Assembly (NCBI RefSeq): GCF_937952055.1
Contig: NZ_CALFYO010000030.1
Location: forward strand, 1 to 20,971
From: an uncultured Piscinibacter sp.
GTDB taxonomy: Bacteria > Pseudomonadota > Gammaproteobacteria > Burkholderiales > Burkholderiaceae_C
Direction: 5' to 3'
Length of the DNA: 20,971 nucleotides
In this document: one piece after another, positions 1-8,077 of the stretch
Numbering within the stretch: position 1 is the first letter of the stretch
Layout: every line of letters begins with the position of its first letter
Notes under the pieces: model-generated
Seen by the model: the letters and a program-made list of their open reading frames with translations, nothing else
Database searches by the model: none
Told to the model about the DNA's origin: nothing
Position numbers and translations under genes: made by a program

Positions 1-1574
<1,574 letters not shown>

Positions 1575-1742
1575 GCGGCGTCGGGATTGACGCGTTCGCC
1601 ACGCCCGCCGATCGCGGGACAGGCTGTCGAACGCTGGGAGCCTGGAGGTGGGGCCGTCGCCTGGCGAAACAAGGCGGGCGGCGCCTGGGAAACGTCGAAG
1701 TTTACATCCGTGCCCGTGGCCCAGCGTGCCCGTCGGTGGCGT

Positions 1743-2711
1743 TCAGCGGCGCGAGCGCCCGGCTTTCGCCGCCGCGGCAAGTGCCGATTCGCCGCCGGCC
1801 AGGAACTTGGCCGGATTCTGCGGCACGCCGTCGACCAGCACTTCGAAGTGCAGATGCGGGCCCGTCGAGCGGCCGGTGCTGCCGACCTTGGCAATCGGCT
1901 GGCCGCGCCGGACGATGTCACCGGTGCGAACCATCAGCTTGGAGGCATGCGCATAGCGCGTGACCAGGCCATTGCCGTGGTCGACCTCGACCATCTGCCC
2001 GTAGGCGGGGTTGGTTTCGCTCAGTTGCACCACGCCACCCGCCGCGGCCAGGATGGGCGTGCCGACGTCGGCGGGGAAGTCCAGGCCCATGTGCAAGGCC
2101 GTGCGCCCCGTGAACGGATCGGATCGGAAGCCGAAGCCGGAGCCCACCGGCCCGACCACCGGCGCGGTGTTCGGGATCATCAGCGCGCGCAGTCGCGACT
2201 CCATCAGCCGCGACTCGATCAGCGTGAACAGGTCGGCGCTGTCGTCGGCCGACTCGTCCAGGGATTCGACGATGCTGCGCAGCTGCTCGAGCGAAGCCGC
2301 CTGCGGGGGCACGAAGGGGCCGCCCTGCGCGCCCGACGCCGTCGCGCGCGGGCGGGCGCCCGGGCGCAGTTCGTCCGGCTTCACGCCGGCGAGGCCCGAG
2401 ACGCGGTCGCCGATGGCCTCGAGCTTGACCAGCTTGGCCTGCATCTCGCCGACCTTCTGCGCCATCGCATCGAGGTTCTCGCGCATGAAGCGGTCGCGCT
2501 GCGCGAACTCGTCGCGCACCACCAGGCGCACGATCTGGCTGACCACCGGCCAGCCCTCGCGGGCCGCCTTCAGGAACACGAAGTGGTAGACCGTGCCCGA
2601 CAGCAGCGTCAGCACCGCGACCAACGTGATCACCATGGCCGCCATCTGCCAGCGGTTGAAATGCAAGACACGCGTGCGGGCCAGCGTCCCGTGCGTGATC
2701 AGAATCTGCAT
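1743..2711 (-). CDS. Membrane-anchored M23 (LytM-type) metallopeptidase
   Basis: 322 residues. An N-terminal membrane segment (about residues 20-42) anchors the protein in the inner membrane. A charged, probably coiled-coil stretch follows (about 65-100), then a C-terminal M23 domain. The zinc-site residues are present: HMGLD gives His207 and Asp211, and HLHFEV gives His286 and His288, so an active peptidoglycan endopeptidase is plausible, unlike the degenerate LytM factors of the EnvC/NlpD type. The ATG at 2709-2711 is chosen over upstream in-frame starts because an AGGAG Shine-Dalgarno lies 7 bases before it and the protein then begins just ahead of the membrane segment. An M23 gene next to secA is a familiar betaproteobacterial arrangement. 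Its exact substrate bond, and whether it is regulated by cell division, cannot be read from the sequence. Confidence 0.9.
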   Translation of the reverse strand: MQILITHGTLARTRVLHFNRWQMAAMVITLVAVLTLLSGTVYHFVFLKAAREGWPVVSQIVRLVVRDEFAQRDRFMRENLDAMAQKVGEMQAKLVKLEAIGDRVSGLAGVKPDELRPGARPRATASGAQGGPFVPPQAASLEQLRSIVESLDESADDSADLFTLIESRLMESRLRALMIPNTAPVVGPVGSGFGFRSDPFTGRTALHMGLDFPADVGTPILAAAGGVVQLSETNPAYGQMVEVDHGNGLVTRYAHASKLMVRTGDIVRRGQPIAKVGSTGRSTGPHLHFEVLVDGVPQNPAKFLAGGESALAAAAKAGRSRR

Positions 2712-2726
2712 CGCTACACTCCTCGT

Positions 2727-3044
2727 GTGAGCCCCAAACCGCCCCCGACCGTCCCCGACTCCATGCCCGTGGCCGAGGCCCTGCGGCGAAGCGCACCGCT
2801 GACTCAACTCCGCGCCCGACTCCAGGACTCGGCTGACCGCTTCGAAGCCATCCGCACTGCCTTGCCCGGCGCGCTCGCCCGGCACGTCGCGCCCGGCCCC
2901 GTGGACGAGGAGGGCTGGACGCTGCTCGCCGCCAATGCCGCCGTGGCGGCCAAGCTGCGACAGATCAAGCCACGCCTGGAGGGCCTGCTTCATGAGCAGG
3001 GCTGGCAGGTTAGCTCAATCAGGATCAAGGTTCAATCGAACTGA
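2727..3044 (+). CDS. Short DUF721/DciA-family protein (replicative helicase loader-like)
   Basis: 105 residues if the GTG at 2727 is used, or 93 from the ATG at 2763 (MPVAEALRRS). Neither has a clear Shine-Dalgarno, so the start is uncertain. The pattern of an early VAEALRRSAPL helix, a long helical middle and a C-terminal AANAAVAAKLRQIKPRLEGLL segment ending in IRIKVQ matches DUF721. Members called DciA help load the replicative helicase DnaB in bacteria without DnaC. This copy is essentially the bare domain, shorter than the roughly 150 or more residues of better-known DciA proteins. It sits only 15 bases from the oppositely oriented M23 gene, next to secA. A DUF721-M23-secA cluster is, as far as I know, usual in Burkholderiales. 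Function in helicase loading is inferred from the family. Confidence 0.8.
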   Translation: MSPKPPPTVPDSMPVAEALRRSAPLTQLRARLQDSADRFEAIRTALPGALARHVAPGPVDEEGWTLLAANAAVAAKLRQIKPRLEGLLHEQGWQVSSIRIKVQSN

Positions 3045-3093
3045 CACGCGGTTTCACCGGTTGCCGAGACCCGCATCGGGGCCCCTTCGAACC

Positions 3094-3107
3094 GTGACGC
3101 ATGTCAC
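3094..3107. repeat. Perfect inverted repeat abutting the tRNA 3' end
   Basis: GTGAC-GCAT-GTCAC is a 5-base-pair perfect palindrome with a 4-base loop. It ends directly at the encoded CCA of the tRNA-Thr gene. On the minus strand it would form the first structure of the tRNA 3' trailer. No T-run follows, so I do not call it a terminator. Confidence 0.35.
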
Positions 3108-3183
3108 TGGTGCCGGCTTTCGGAATCGAACCGAAGACCTTCCGCTTACAAGGCGGGTGCTCTACCAACTGAGCTAAGCCGGC
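3108..3183 (-). tRNA. tRNA-Thr, anticodon TGT
   Basis: A full 76-base cloverleaf can be folded on the minus strand. The acceptor stem is GCCGGCT/AGCCGGC, the D arm is GCTC/GAGC, and the anticodon arm carries the loop CTTGTAA, giving anticodon TGT, which reads ACA and related threonine codons. The T arm is TTCGG-TTCGATT-CCGAA, followed by discriminator A and an encoded CCA. All stems pair without mismatches. It lies between the converging ends of the DUF721 gene (plus) and sspB (minus). A probable promoter lies just upstream, overlapping the end of sspB. Confidence 0.97.
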
Positions 3184-3204
3184 TCGGATCGGCAATCCGG
3201 AGCC

Positions 3205-3210
3205 AGTATA
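3205..3210 (-). promoter_or_regulatory. Candidate -10 box of the tRNA-Thr promoter
   Basis: On the minus strand TATACT (5 of 6 to TATAAT) lies 21 bases before the tRNA 5' end, followed by a GC-rich discriminator (GGCTCCGG) typical of stable-RNA promoters. No good -35 is seen 16-18 bases upstream, where the sequence is inside the end of sspB. Transcription would begin about 15 bases before the mature tRNA. Confidence 0.45.
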
Positions 3211-3226
3211 GGCGGCGGTGTGCGGC

Positions 3227-3727
3227 CTATTTGACGCGCTTGAGGGAAGGGCGGCCACCCGTTGGCGGCTCCGGCGGCACGGTCGGCACGTCGTCACCCT
3301 CGCCTCGAGATGCCTCCGTCAACGAGAGGTGACTGCCCCGAGGCGCCTCCGCCTCGGTCGCCGCGCCGGGCACCCCCGGTGATGTCTCGCTCGGTACCGG
3401 AAACGCCATGCCCTGACCGTTCTCGCGCGCATAGATCGCGATCACGTGATCGACCGGCACGACGATCTCGCGCGAGGTACCGCCGAAGCGGGCCTTGAAT
3501 TCGATGAAGTCGTTGCCGAGCTTGAGCGCGCTGGTGGCCTCGAAGCCGACGTTGAGCACGATCTCGTTGTTCTTCACGTACTCCATCGGCACCTGCACGG
3601 CGGCGTCCACGAACACCGCGATGTAGGGCGTGAACCCATTGTCCGTGCACCAATCGTGAAGCGCCCGGATCAGGTACGGTCGCGTCGAGGTGCCGGCGGG
3701 TGCCGGAGCGACGGGCGGATTCGTCAT
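3227..3727 (-). CDS. sspB: ClpXP protease specificity-enhancing factor SspB
   Basis: 166 residues. SspB is a cytoplasmic adaptor that hands ssrA-tagged and some other proteins to the ClpXP protease. The folded domain spans about residues 14-115: it starts TRPYLIRALHDWCTDNGFTP and includes FVDAAVQVPMEYVKN, the FGGTSREIVVPVDHVIAIYA strand pair and ENGQGMAFPV. A flexible acidic and proline-rich linker follows. The last residues, RPSLKRVK, match the ClpX-binding tail known from E. coli SspB (RPALRVVK), so the adaptor should be functional. The ATG at 3725-3727 is chosen because the family N-terminus begins about there and it lies 11 bases after the sspA stop. The pair sspA-sspB is a standard two-gene unit. 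Confidence 0.95.
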   Translation of the reverse strand: MTNPPVAPAPAGTSTRPYLIRALHDWCTDNGFTPYIAVFVDAAVQVPMEYVKNNEIVLNVGFEATSALKLGNDFIEFKARFGGTSREIVVPVDHVIAIYARENGQGMAFPVPSETSPGVPGAATEAEAPRGSHLSLTEASRGEGDDVPTVPPEPPTGGRPSLKRVK

Positions 3728-3738
3728 GGCCTGCGCCT

Positions 3739-4350
3739 CTACTTGCGCATCACCTTCTCGGACGGCGTCAGCGCTTCGATGTACGCCGGGCGCGAGAAGA
3801 TGCGCTCGGCATACTTCAACAGCGGCACGGCGTTCTTCGACATGTCGATGCCGTAGTAGTCCAGGCGCCACAGCAGCGGCGCAATGGCGACGTCGAGCAT
3901 CGAGAAGTCGTCGCCGAGCATGAACTTGTTCTTCAGAAAGATCGGCGCGAGCATGGTCAGGCGGTCGCGGATCTGTGCCCTCGCCTTCTCGAGCTGCTTG
4001 TCGGTGGGCTTGATGCCGCGCGATTCGAGAATGTTCACGTTCGAGAACAGCTCCTTCTCGAAGTTGAACAGGAACAGCCGGACGCGCGCGCGCGCCACCG
4101 GATCGCCCGGCATCAGTTGCGGGTGCGGAAAGCGCTCGTCGATGTACTCGTTGATGATGTGCGACTCGTACAGGATGAGGTCACGCTCGACGAGGATGGG
4201 CACCTCGTTGTACGGGTTCATCAACGCGATGTCCTCGGGTTTCGCGAACAGGTCAACGTCGCGGATCTCGAAGTCCATGCCCTTCTCGAAGAGCACGAAG
4301 CGACAGCGGTGCGAATAGGGACAGGTGGTTCCGGAATAAAGCACCATCAT
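3739..4350 (-). CDS. sspA: Stringent starvation protein A, SspA
   Basis: 203 residues with a glutathione-S-transferase fold: a thioredoxin-like N-terminal part (YSGTTCPYSHRCR, then NPYNEVPILVERDLILYES and INEYIDERFP) and an all-helical C-terminal part. SspA binds RNA polymerase and alters promoter choice during starvation; it is not expected to have transferase activity. The ATG pair at 4345-4350 leaves the exact start open. An AGGAG lies 9 bases before the first ATG. The gene sits between petC and sspB. A strong hairpin with a T-run ends only about 24 bases before the start, so sspA probably depends on read-through from the pet operon or on a promoter I could not identify. Confidence 0.96.
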   Translation of the reverse strand: MMVLYSGTTCPYSHRCRFVLFEKGMDFEIRDVDLFAKPEDIALMNPYNEVPILVERDLILYESHIINEYIDERFPHPQLMPGDPVARARVRLFLFNFEKELFSNVNILESRGIKPTDKQLEKARAQIRDRLTMLAPIFLKNKFMLGDDFSMLDVAIAPLLWRLDYYGIDMSKNAVPLLKYAERIFSRPAYIEALTPSEKVMRK

Positions 4351-4373
4351 GGCGGTGTGCTCCTAGAGGCGTC

Positions 4374-4423
4374 GAAAAACACGAGCGCAGTGGGTGCCAG
4401 GATCAGGCAGCACCACTGCGCTC
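4374..4423 (-). terminator. Rho-independent terminator after petC, before sspA
   Basis: The arms GAGCGCAGTGG (4383-4393) and CCACTGCGCTC (4413-4423) are perfect 11-base inverted repeats. The 19-base loop contains a further TGCC/GGCA pairing. Read on the minus strand, the stem is followed by GTGTTTTTCG, a five-T run at 4375-4379. This has the form of an intrinsic terminator for petABC transcription. Its short distance to the sspA start suggests partial termination, separating the level of bc1 messenger from sspAB. Confidence 0.75.
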
Positions 4424-4427
4424 AGGC

Positions 4428-4451
4428 CCGCCGACCCGGTGGGATCGGCGG
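4428..4451. repeat. Second hairpin downstream of petC
   Basis: CCGCCGA (4428-4434) pairs with TCGGCGG (4445-4451), and an inner CCC/GGG extends the stem around a GGT loop with one bulged base. It lies 12 bases past the petC stop and 4 bases from the terminator stem, so the petC 3' end would carry two stacked hairpins. It may protect the messenger or assist termination. Confidence 0.5.
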
Positions 4452-4463
4452 ACGCGGAGACGG

Positions 4464-5231
4464 TCACTTCACGTCTTTCCAATATGCGGCATTGAGGCGC
4501 CACGCAATGAGAGTGAACACGCCGAGGAAGATCAGCACCCACACGCCGAGGCGCACGCGCTGATCGCGGGCCGGCTCGCCCATCCATTGCAGGTAGGCAA
4601 CGAGATCGGCGACCGCGGCATCGTACTCGCGCGGGCTCAATTTCCCCGGCGTGAGCTGCTCGAAGCCGTCGAAGCGGTGAATCGTCTTCGCCGCATCATG
4701 CGGATCCTTCTCCTCGACGTACTTCGCGGCGCGCTGCCCCTGCAACTCCCACAGCACGTGCGGCATGCCGACACCGGGGAAGGCGAGGTTGTCCCAGCCC
4801 GTGGCCTTGGTGTCGTCGCGGAAGTAGGTGCGCAGGTAGGTGTACAGATAGTCGGCCCCTGTGCCACCGCCGCCAGCTCTGGAGCGGGCAATCACTGTCA
4901 GGTCGGGCGGCACAGCGCCGAACCACTCCTTGCCCTGCTTCGCGGAGAGCGCGACCTGCATGGTCTCGCCGACCTTGTCGGTGGCGAACATCAGGTTGCT
5001 CTTGATCTGCTCTTCAGTCAGGCCGATGTCGCGCAGGCGGTTGTAGCGCATGTACGAGGCGGCATGGCAGTTCAAGCAGTAGTTGGCGAACAGCTTGGCA
5101 CCGTTCTGCAGCGCAGCGAGGTCTGTGGCCTTCTCCTGAGGAAACTTGTCCCAAGCGATGCCGCCGCCGGCCGCGTGGGCTCCGACGGTCAGGCCGAGCG
5201 TCATGAGCAGGGAGATGAGGATCTTCTTCAT
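4464..5231 (-). CDS. petC: Cytochrome c1 of the bc1 complex, PetC
   Basis: 255 residues. Cytochrome c1 takes electrons from the Rieske centre and passes them to soluble cytochrome c in the periplasm. A Sec signal peptide is seen at residues 1-20 or 21 (MKKILISLLMTLGLTVGAHA). Haem c binds covalently at CLNCH, Cys52, Cys55 and His56. The Met in the GMPHVLWELQG stretch is the likely sixth ligand. A C-terminal membrane anchor (RLGVWVLIFLGVFTLIAWRL) precedes the final AAYWKDVK. It is the third gene of petABC, 25 bases after petB, and its message is followed by two hairpins. Length and layout are normal for betaproteobacteria. Confidence 0.97.
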   Translation of the reverse strand: MKKILISLLMTLGLTVGAHAAGGGIAWDKFPQEKATDLAALQNGAKLFANYCLNCHAASYMRYNRLRDIGLTEEQIKSNLMFATDKVGETMQVALSAKQGKEWFGAVPPDLTVIARSRAGGGGTGADYLYTYLRTYFRDDTKATGWDNLAFPGVGMPHVLWELQGQRAAKYVEEKDPHDAAKTIHRFDGFEQLTPGKLSPREYDAAVADLVAYLQWMGEPARDQRVRLGVWVLIFLGVFTLIAWRLNAAYWKDVK

Positions 5232-5256
5232 GATGTGGTCGTTCCCGGCAGGCGCC

Positions 5257-6660
5257 TCAGTGGGCAGCGAAGGTCACGCGATCGGGCACCGGCTTGAATT
5301 CGCCGAGCCGGCTCCACCATGGCATCAGCAGGAAGAAGCCGAAGTAGAACAGCGTGCCCACCTGCGACACCCGCTCGCCGATCGGCGACGGCGGCTGCAC
5401 GCCGAGGTAGCCGAGGATCAGGAAGTTGATGACGAACAGGCCGTAGACGTACTTGTGCCAGCCCGGGCGGTAGCGGATCGACTTCACCGGGCTGAAGTCC
5501 AGCCAGGGCAGGAAGAACAGGATGATGACCGCGCCACCCATCACCACCACGCCCCAGAACTTGGCGTCGATGGCGAGCATCAGCGCGACGAGCACCAGCG
5601 CGACGATCACGATCGCGCCCTTGAACAGGGCGGCGACCTTCGCCTTCAGCACACCGAGCACCGCACCGGCCAGCACGCAGGCGATCAGCGCGTACATCAT
5701 CTCGCTGGTGATGGCACGCAGCATCGAGTAGTACGGCGTGAAGTACCACACCGGGGCGATGTGTGCCGGCGTCTTCAGCGGGTCGGCGGGAATGAAGTTG
5801 TTGTATTCGAGGAAGTAGCCGCCCAGTTCGGGCGCGAAGAAGATGATCGCGCTGAAGACGATCAGGAACACCGCCACGCCGAAGATGTCGTGGATGGTGT
5901 AGTAGGGATGGAAGGGGATGCCGTCCAGCGGCTTGCCCGACGCGTCCTTCTTGGCCTTGATCTCGACGCCGTCCGGGTTGTTCGATCCGACGTCGTGCAG
6001 CGCCAGCAGGTGCGCCACCACCAAGCCCAGCAGCACCAGCGGCACGGCGATGACGTGGAAGCTGAAGAAGCGGTTCAGCGTCGCGTCGCTCACCACGTAA
6101 TCACCGCGGATCAGCAGCGCCAGGTCCGGACCGATGAAGGGGATGGCGGCGAACAGGTTGACGATCACCTGGGCGCCCCAGTAGCTCATCTGGCCCCAGG
6201 GCAGCAGGTAGCCCATGAAGGCCTCGGCCATCAGGCACAGGAAGATCGCGCAGCCGAAGATCCACACCAGCTCGCGCGGCTTGCGGTAGCTGCCGTAGAT
6301 CATGCCTCGCCACATGTGCAGATAGACGACGACGAAGAACGCGCTCGCCCCCGTCGAGTGCATGTAGCGGATGATCCAGCCGCCCGGCACGTCGCGCATG
6401 ATGTACTCGACCGACGCGAAGGCCAGCGCCGCATCCGGCTTGTAGTGCATCACGAGGAAGATGCCGGTCACGATCTGAATCACCAGCACCAGCATCGCCA
6501 GCGAGCCGAAGAAGTACCAGAAGTTGAAGTTCTTCGGCGCGTAGTACTCCGACATATGGACCCTGTAGGCCTCGAACGCCGTCGGGAAGCGGTTCTCGAA
6601 CCAGGTCGTCACCTTCTGGGCGACCGGTGCGTTGGCGGGGACTTCCTTGAATTCAGCCAT
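5257..6660 (-). CDS. petB: Cytochrome b of the bc1 complex, PetB
   Basis: 467 residues, polytopic in the inner membrane. It holds both b haems and the two quinone sites of ubiquinol-cytochrome c reductase. The haem ligands are His101 and His115 in helix B, and His202 and His217 in helix D. The helix D pair has 14 residues between them, one more than in Rhodobacter-type cytochrome b. The Qo-site motif is PVWY at residues 303-306 rather than PEWY. The loop VGSNNPDG follows helix D. The C-terminal part adds further membrane segments and ends PVPDRVTFAAH. It lies 20 bases downstream of petA and 25 upstream of petC, so the three are one operon. A 512-codon frame on the opposite strand is only a shadow. 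Confidence 0.97.
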   Translation of the reverse strand: MAEFKEVPANAPVAQKVTTWFENRFPTAFEAYRVHMSEYYAPKNFNFWYFFGSLAMLVLVIQIVTGIFLVMHYKPDAALAFASVEYIMRDVPGGWIIRYMHSTGASAFFVVVYLHMWRGMIYGSYRKPRELVWIFGCAIFLCLMAEAFMGYLLPWGQMSYWGAQVIVNLFAAIPFIGPDLALLIRGDYVVSDATLNRFFSFHVIAVPLVLLGLVVAHLLALHDVGSNNPDGVEIKAKKDASGKPLDGIPFHPYYTIHDIFGVAVFLIVFSAIIFFAPELGGYFLEYNNFIPADPLKTPAHIAPVWYFTPYYSMLRAITSEMMYALIACVLAGAVLGVLKAKVAALFKGAIVIVALVLVALMLAIDAKFWGVVVMGGAVIILFFLPWLDFSPVKSIRYRPGWHKYVYGLFVINFLILGYLGVQPPSPIGERVSQVGTLFYFGFFLLMPWWSRLGEFKPVPDRVTFAAH

Positions 6661-6680
6661 GATCGTGCGTCCTGTCCTGG

Positions 6681-7280
6681 TTAGGCCTTCTTGTCTTCAC
6701 CGATCAGCAGACGGGTGTCGGACAGGTACATGTGCGGCGGCACCTCGAGGTTGTCCGGTGCAGGCTTGTTCTTGTAGACGCGGCCGGCCATGTCGAAGGT
6801 CGAACCGTGGCAGGGGCAGAGGAAGCCGCCGGCCCAGTCATCGGGCAGCGAGGGCTGCGCGCCAGGCTGGAACTTGTCGGACGGCGAGCAGCCCAGGTGC
6901 GAGCAGATGCCCACCGCGACGAGGATTTCCGGCTTGATCGAGCGGTGCTCGTTGCGCGCGTACTCCGGCGTCAGTTCGTCCGGTTTGCGCGTCGACTGCG
7001 GATCGGCAAGCTGGCCGTCGAGCTTGGGCAGGGTTGCGAGTTGCTCCGGCGTGCGCTTGACGATCCACACCGGCTTGCCGCGCCACTCGACGGTGATCTT
7101 CTCGCCCGGCTTGAGACCGCCGATGTCCACCTCGACCGCCGCGCCGGCCGCGCGGGCGCGCTCGGAAGGCTGGAAGCTGCTGACGAAGGGCACGGCGGTG
7201 AAGCCGACACCCACGGCGCCTGCGCATCCGGAGGCGATGAGCCAAGTGCGTTTGCCGCTGTCGACGGGACTGTCACTCAT
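6681..7280 (-). CDS. petA: Rieske iron-sulfur subunit of the bc1 complex, PetA
   Basis: 199 residues. The 2Fe-2S Rieske protein removes the first electron from ubiquinol. Cluster ligands are in CSHLGC (Cys126, His128) and CPCHGS (Cys155, His158), with Cys131 and Cys157 placed for the usual disulfide. The N-terminus has the Tat-type anchor with Lys10-Arg11-Thr-Trp-Leu in place of a strict Arg-Arg pair, followed by one hydrophobic segment that normally stays uncleaved. The ATG at 7278-7280 is chosen because GAGGA lies 5 bases before it; a longer in-frame start 36 bases upstream lacks such support. It is the first gene of petABC and faces mscL across a 255-base gap. Confidence 0.97.
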   Translation of the reverse strand: MSDSPVDSGKRTWLIASGCAGAVGVGFTAVPFVSSFQPSERARAAGAAVEVDIGGLKPGEKITVEWRGKPVWIVKRTPEQLATLPKLDGQLADPQSTRKPDELTPEYARNEHRSIKPEILVAVGICSHLGCSPSDKFQPGAQPSLPDDWAGGFLCPCHGSTFDMAGRVYKNKPAPDNLEVPPHMYLSDTRLLIGEDKKA

Positions 7281-7322
7281 GGGATTCCTCTGGCGAGACT
7301 TCGTAATCGGGGTCAACCTGAG

Positions 7323-7328
7323 ATTCTA
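7323..7328 (-). promoter_or_regulatory. Possible -10 box for the petABC operon
   Basis: On the minus strand TAGAAT (5 of 6 to TATAAT) lies 42 bases before the petA ATG. The same eight-base context CTAGAATC recurs upstream of tatA. There is no recognisable -35 at 16-18 bases; a nearby TTGACG is only 7 bases away and cannot pair with it. The call is tentative. Confidence 0.3.
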
Positions 7329-7448
7329 GCGGACCCGTCAAGTGCGGCCTGTCGCCGCGCTGACGGGCCTTGCCGTGGTCAACCTCCGCGGTCGCTGCAC
7401 GCTTGCCACAACCCCAATCAAGCGGACACGCGCATCACCGGCATCGCC

Positions 7449-7476
7449 TTGACTTCGCCGGGGGGGCAGGAATACT
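7449..7476 (+). promoter_or_regulatory. Candidate sigma-70 promoter for mscL
   Basis: TTGACT at 7449-7454 (5 of 6 to TTGACA) is followed after 16 bases by AATACT at 7471-7476 (4 of 6 to TATAAT). The spacer contains a seven-G run. Transcription would start near 7483, about 50 bases before the mscL start codon. Confidence 0.45.
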
Positions 7477-7535
7477 GCACGGCGCCGCACAGGAGTGACG
7501 GCTACCCTACGACAACGACAGAGAGGAGTTCTCCC

Positions 7536-7973
7536 ATGGGATTCGCCACCGAGTTCAAGGAATTCGCGATGAAAGGCAATGTCGTCGACCTCGCGGTCGG
7601 CGTCATCATCGGTGCGGCGTTCGGCAAGATCGTCGACTCGATCGTCAAGGACCTCGTCATGCCGGTCGTGGGCCGAATGCTTGGCGGTCTGGACTTCTCG
7701 AACTACTTCGTCATGCTCTCCGCACCGCCCGCGGACTTCAAGGGCCCCGCCACCTACGAGGCACTCTCCAAGGCCGGCGTGCCGCTGTTCGCGTACGGTA
7801 ACTTCATCACCGTGGCGATCAACTTCGTCATCCTCGCATTCATCATCTTCATCATGGTCAAACAGATCAATCGGGTGAAGAAGGAGGCCCCGCCGGCCCC
7901 ACCGGCCCCGCCGGCCGCGCCGCCCGAGGATGTCGTGCTGCTGCGCGAGATCCGCGATGCGCTGAAGAAGTAG
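7536..7973 (+). CDS. mscL: Large-conductance mechanosensitive channel MscL
   Basis: 145 residues. MscL forms a homopentameric inner-membrane pore that opens under extreme membrane tension to release solutes after osmotic downshock. The N-terminal amphipathic helix and first membrane helix (KEFAMKGNVVDLAVGVIIG) are typical, including the glycine-rich pore-lining stretch. A periplasmic loop and the second membrane helix (FITVAINFVILAFIIFIMV) follow, then the charged RVKKE. A repetitive proline/alanine linker (about residues 114-127) leads into the C-terminal helix DVVLLREIRDALKK, which bundles in the cytoplasm. GAGAGGAG about 7 bases before the ATG is a strong ribosome-binding site. It is transcribed alone, away from petA, with a likely promoter at 7449-7476 and a hairpin after its stop. 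Confidence 0.98.
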   Translation: MGFATEFKEFAMKGNVVDLAVGVIIGAAFGKIVDSIVKDLVMPVVGRMLGGLDFSNYFVMLSAPPADFKGPATYEALSKAGVPLFAYGNFITVAINFVILAFIIFIMVKQINRVKKEAPPAPPAPPAAPPEDVVLLREIRDALKK

Positions 7974-7987
7974 AGCGCGGCGGACTC

Positions 7988-8008
7988 CCGGCCGCTCAAC
8001 GCGGCCGG
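7988..8008 (+). terminator. Hairpin after mscL, possible terminator
   Basis: CCGGCCGC and GCGGCCGG form a perfect 8-base-pair GC stem around TCAAC, starting 14 bases after the mscL stop. There is no adjacent T-run (a TTTT comes about 30 bases later, after GGCCGG). It could therefore be a weak intrinsic terminator, or only a stabilising structure between mscL and the DUF1631 gene. Confidence 0.4.
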
Positions 8009-8077
8009 TGTGACAGACCGCACAGTGAGAGGCCGGTTTTGGGCTCATACTTCACAGACGCCCCCCCGGCGGAGTGA

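Noticed and set aside
3094..3107. GTGACGCATGTCAC as an SlmA, CRP or FNR operator
   Set aside because: The spacing does not match the SlmA site (12-base GTGAGTACTCAC) or the CRP/FNR half-site spacing, and it directly follows a tRNA 3' end. I list it only as a small palindrome.
5146..6684. A 512-codon plus-strand open frame opposite petB and petC
   Set aside because: It is rich in His/Asp/Gln/Arg with no domain pattern, as expected from reading membrane-protein codons backwards. The opposite strand encodes cytochrome b with all haem ligands.
7323..7341. TTGACG plus TAGAAT as a promoter for petA
   Set aside because: The two hexamers are only 7 bases apart, which is too close for sigma-70. Only the -10-like element is kept, at low confidence.
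7460..7466. Seven-G run upstream of mscL as a phase-variation tract or G-quadruplex
   Set aside because: It is a single short run in a non-coding spacer, with no further G-runs nearby to form a quadruplex; chance is likely in GC-rich DNA.
7895..7930. Repetitive GCC/CCG-rich stretch near the mscL end as a DNA repeat element
   Set aside because: It is the coding sequence of the Pro/Ala linker before the MscL C-terminal helix and is in frame throughout.
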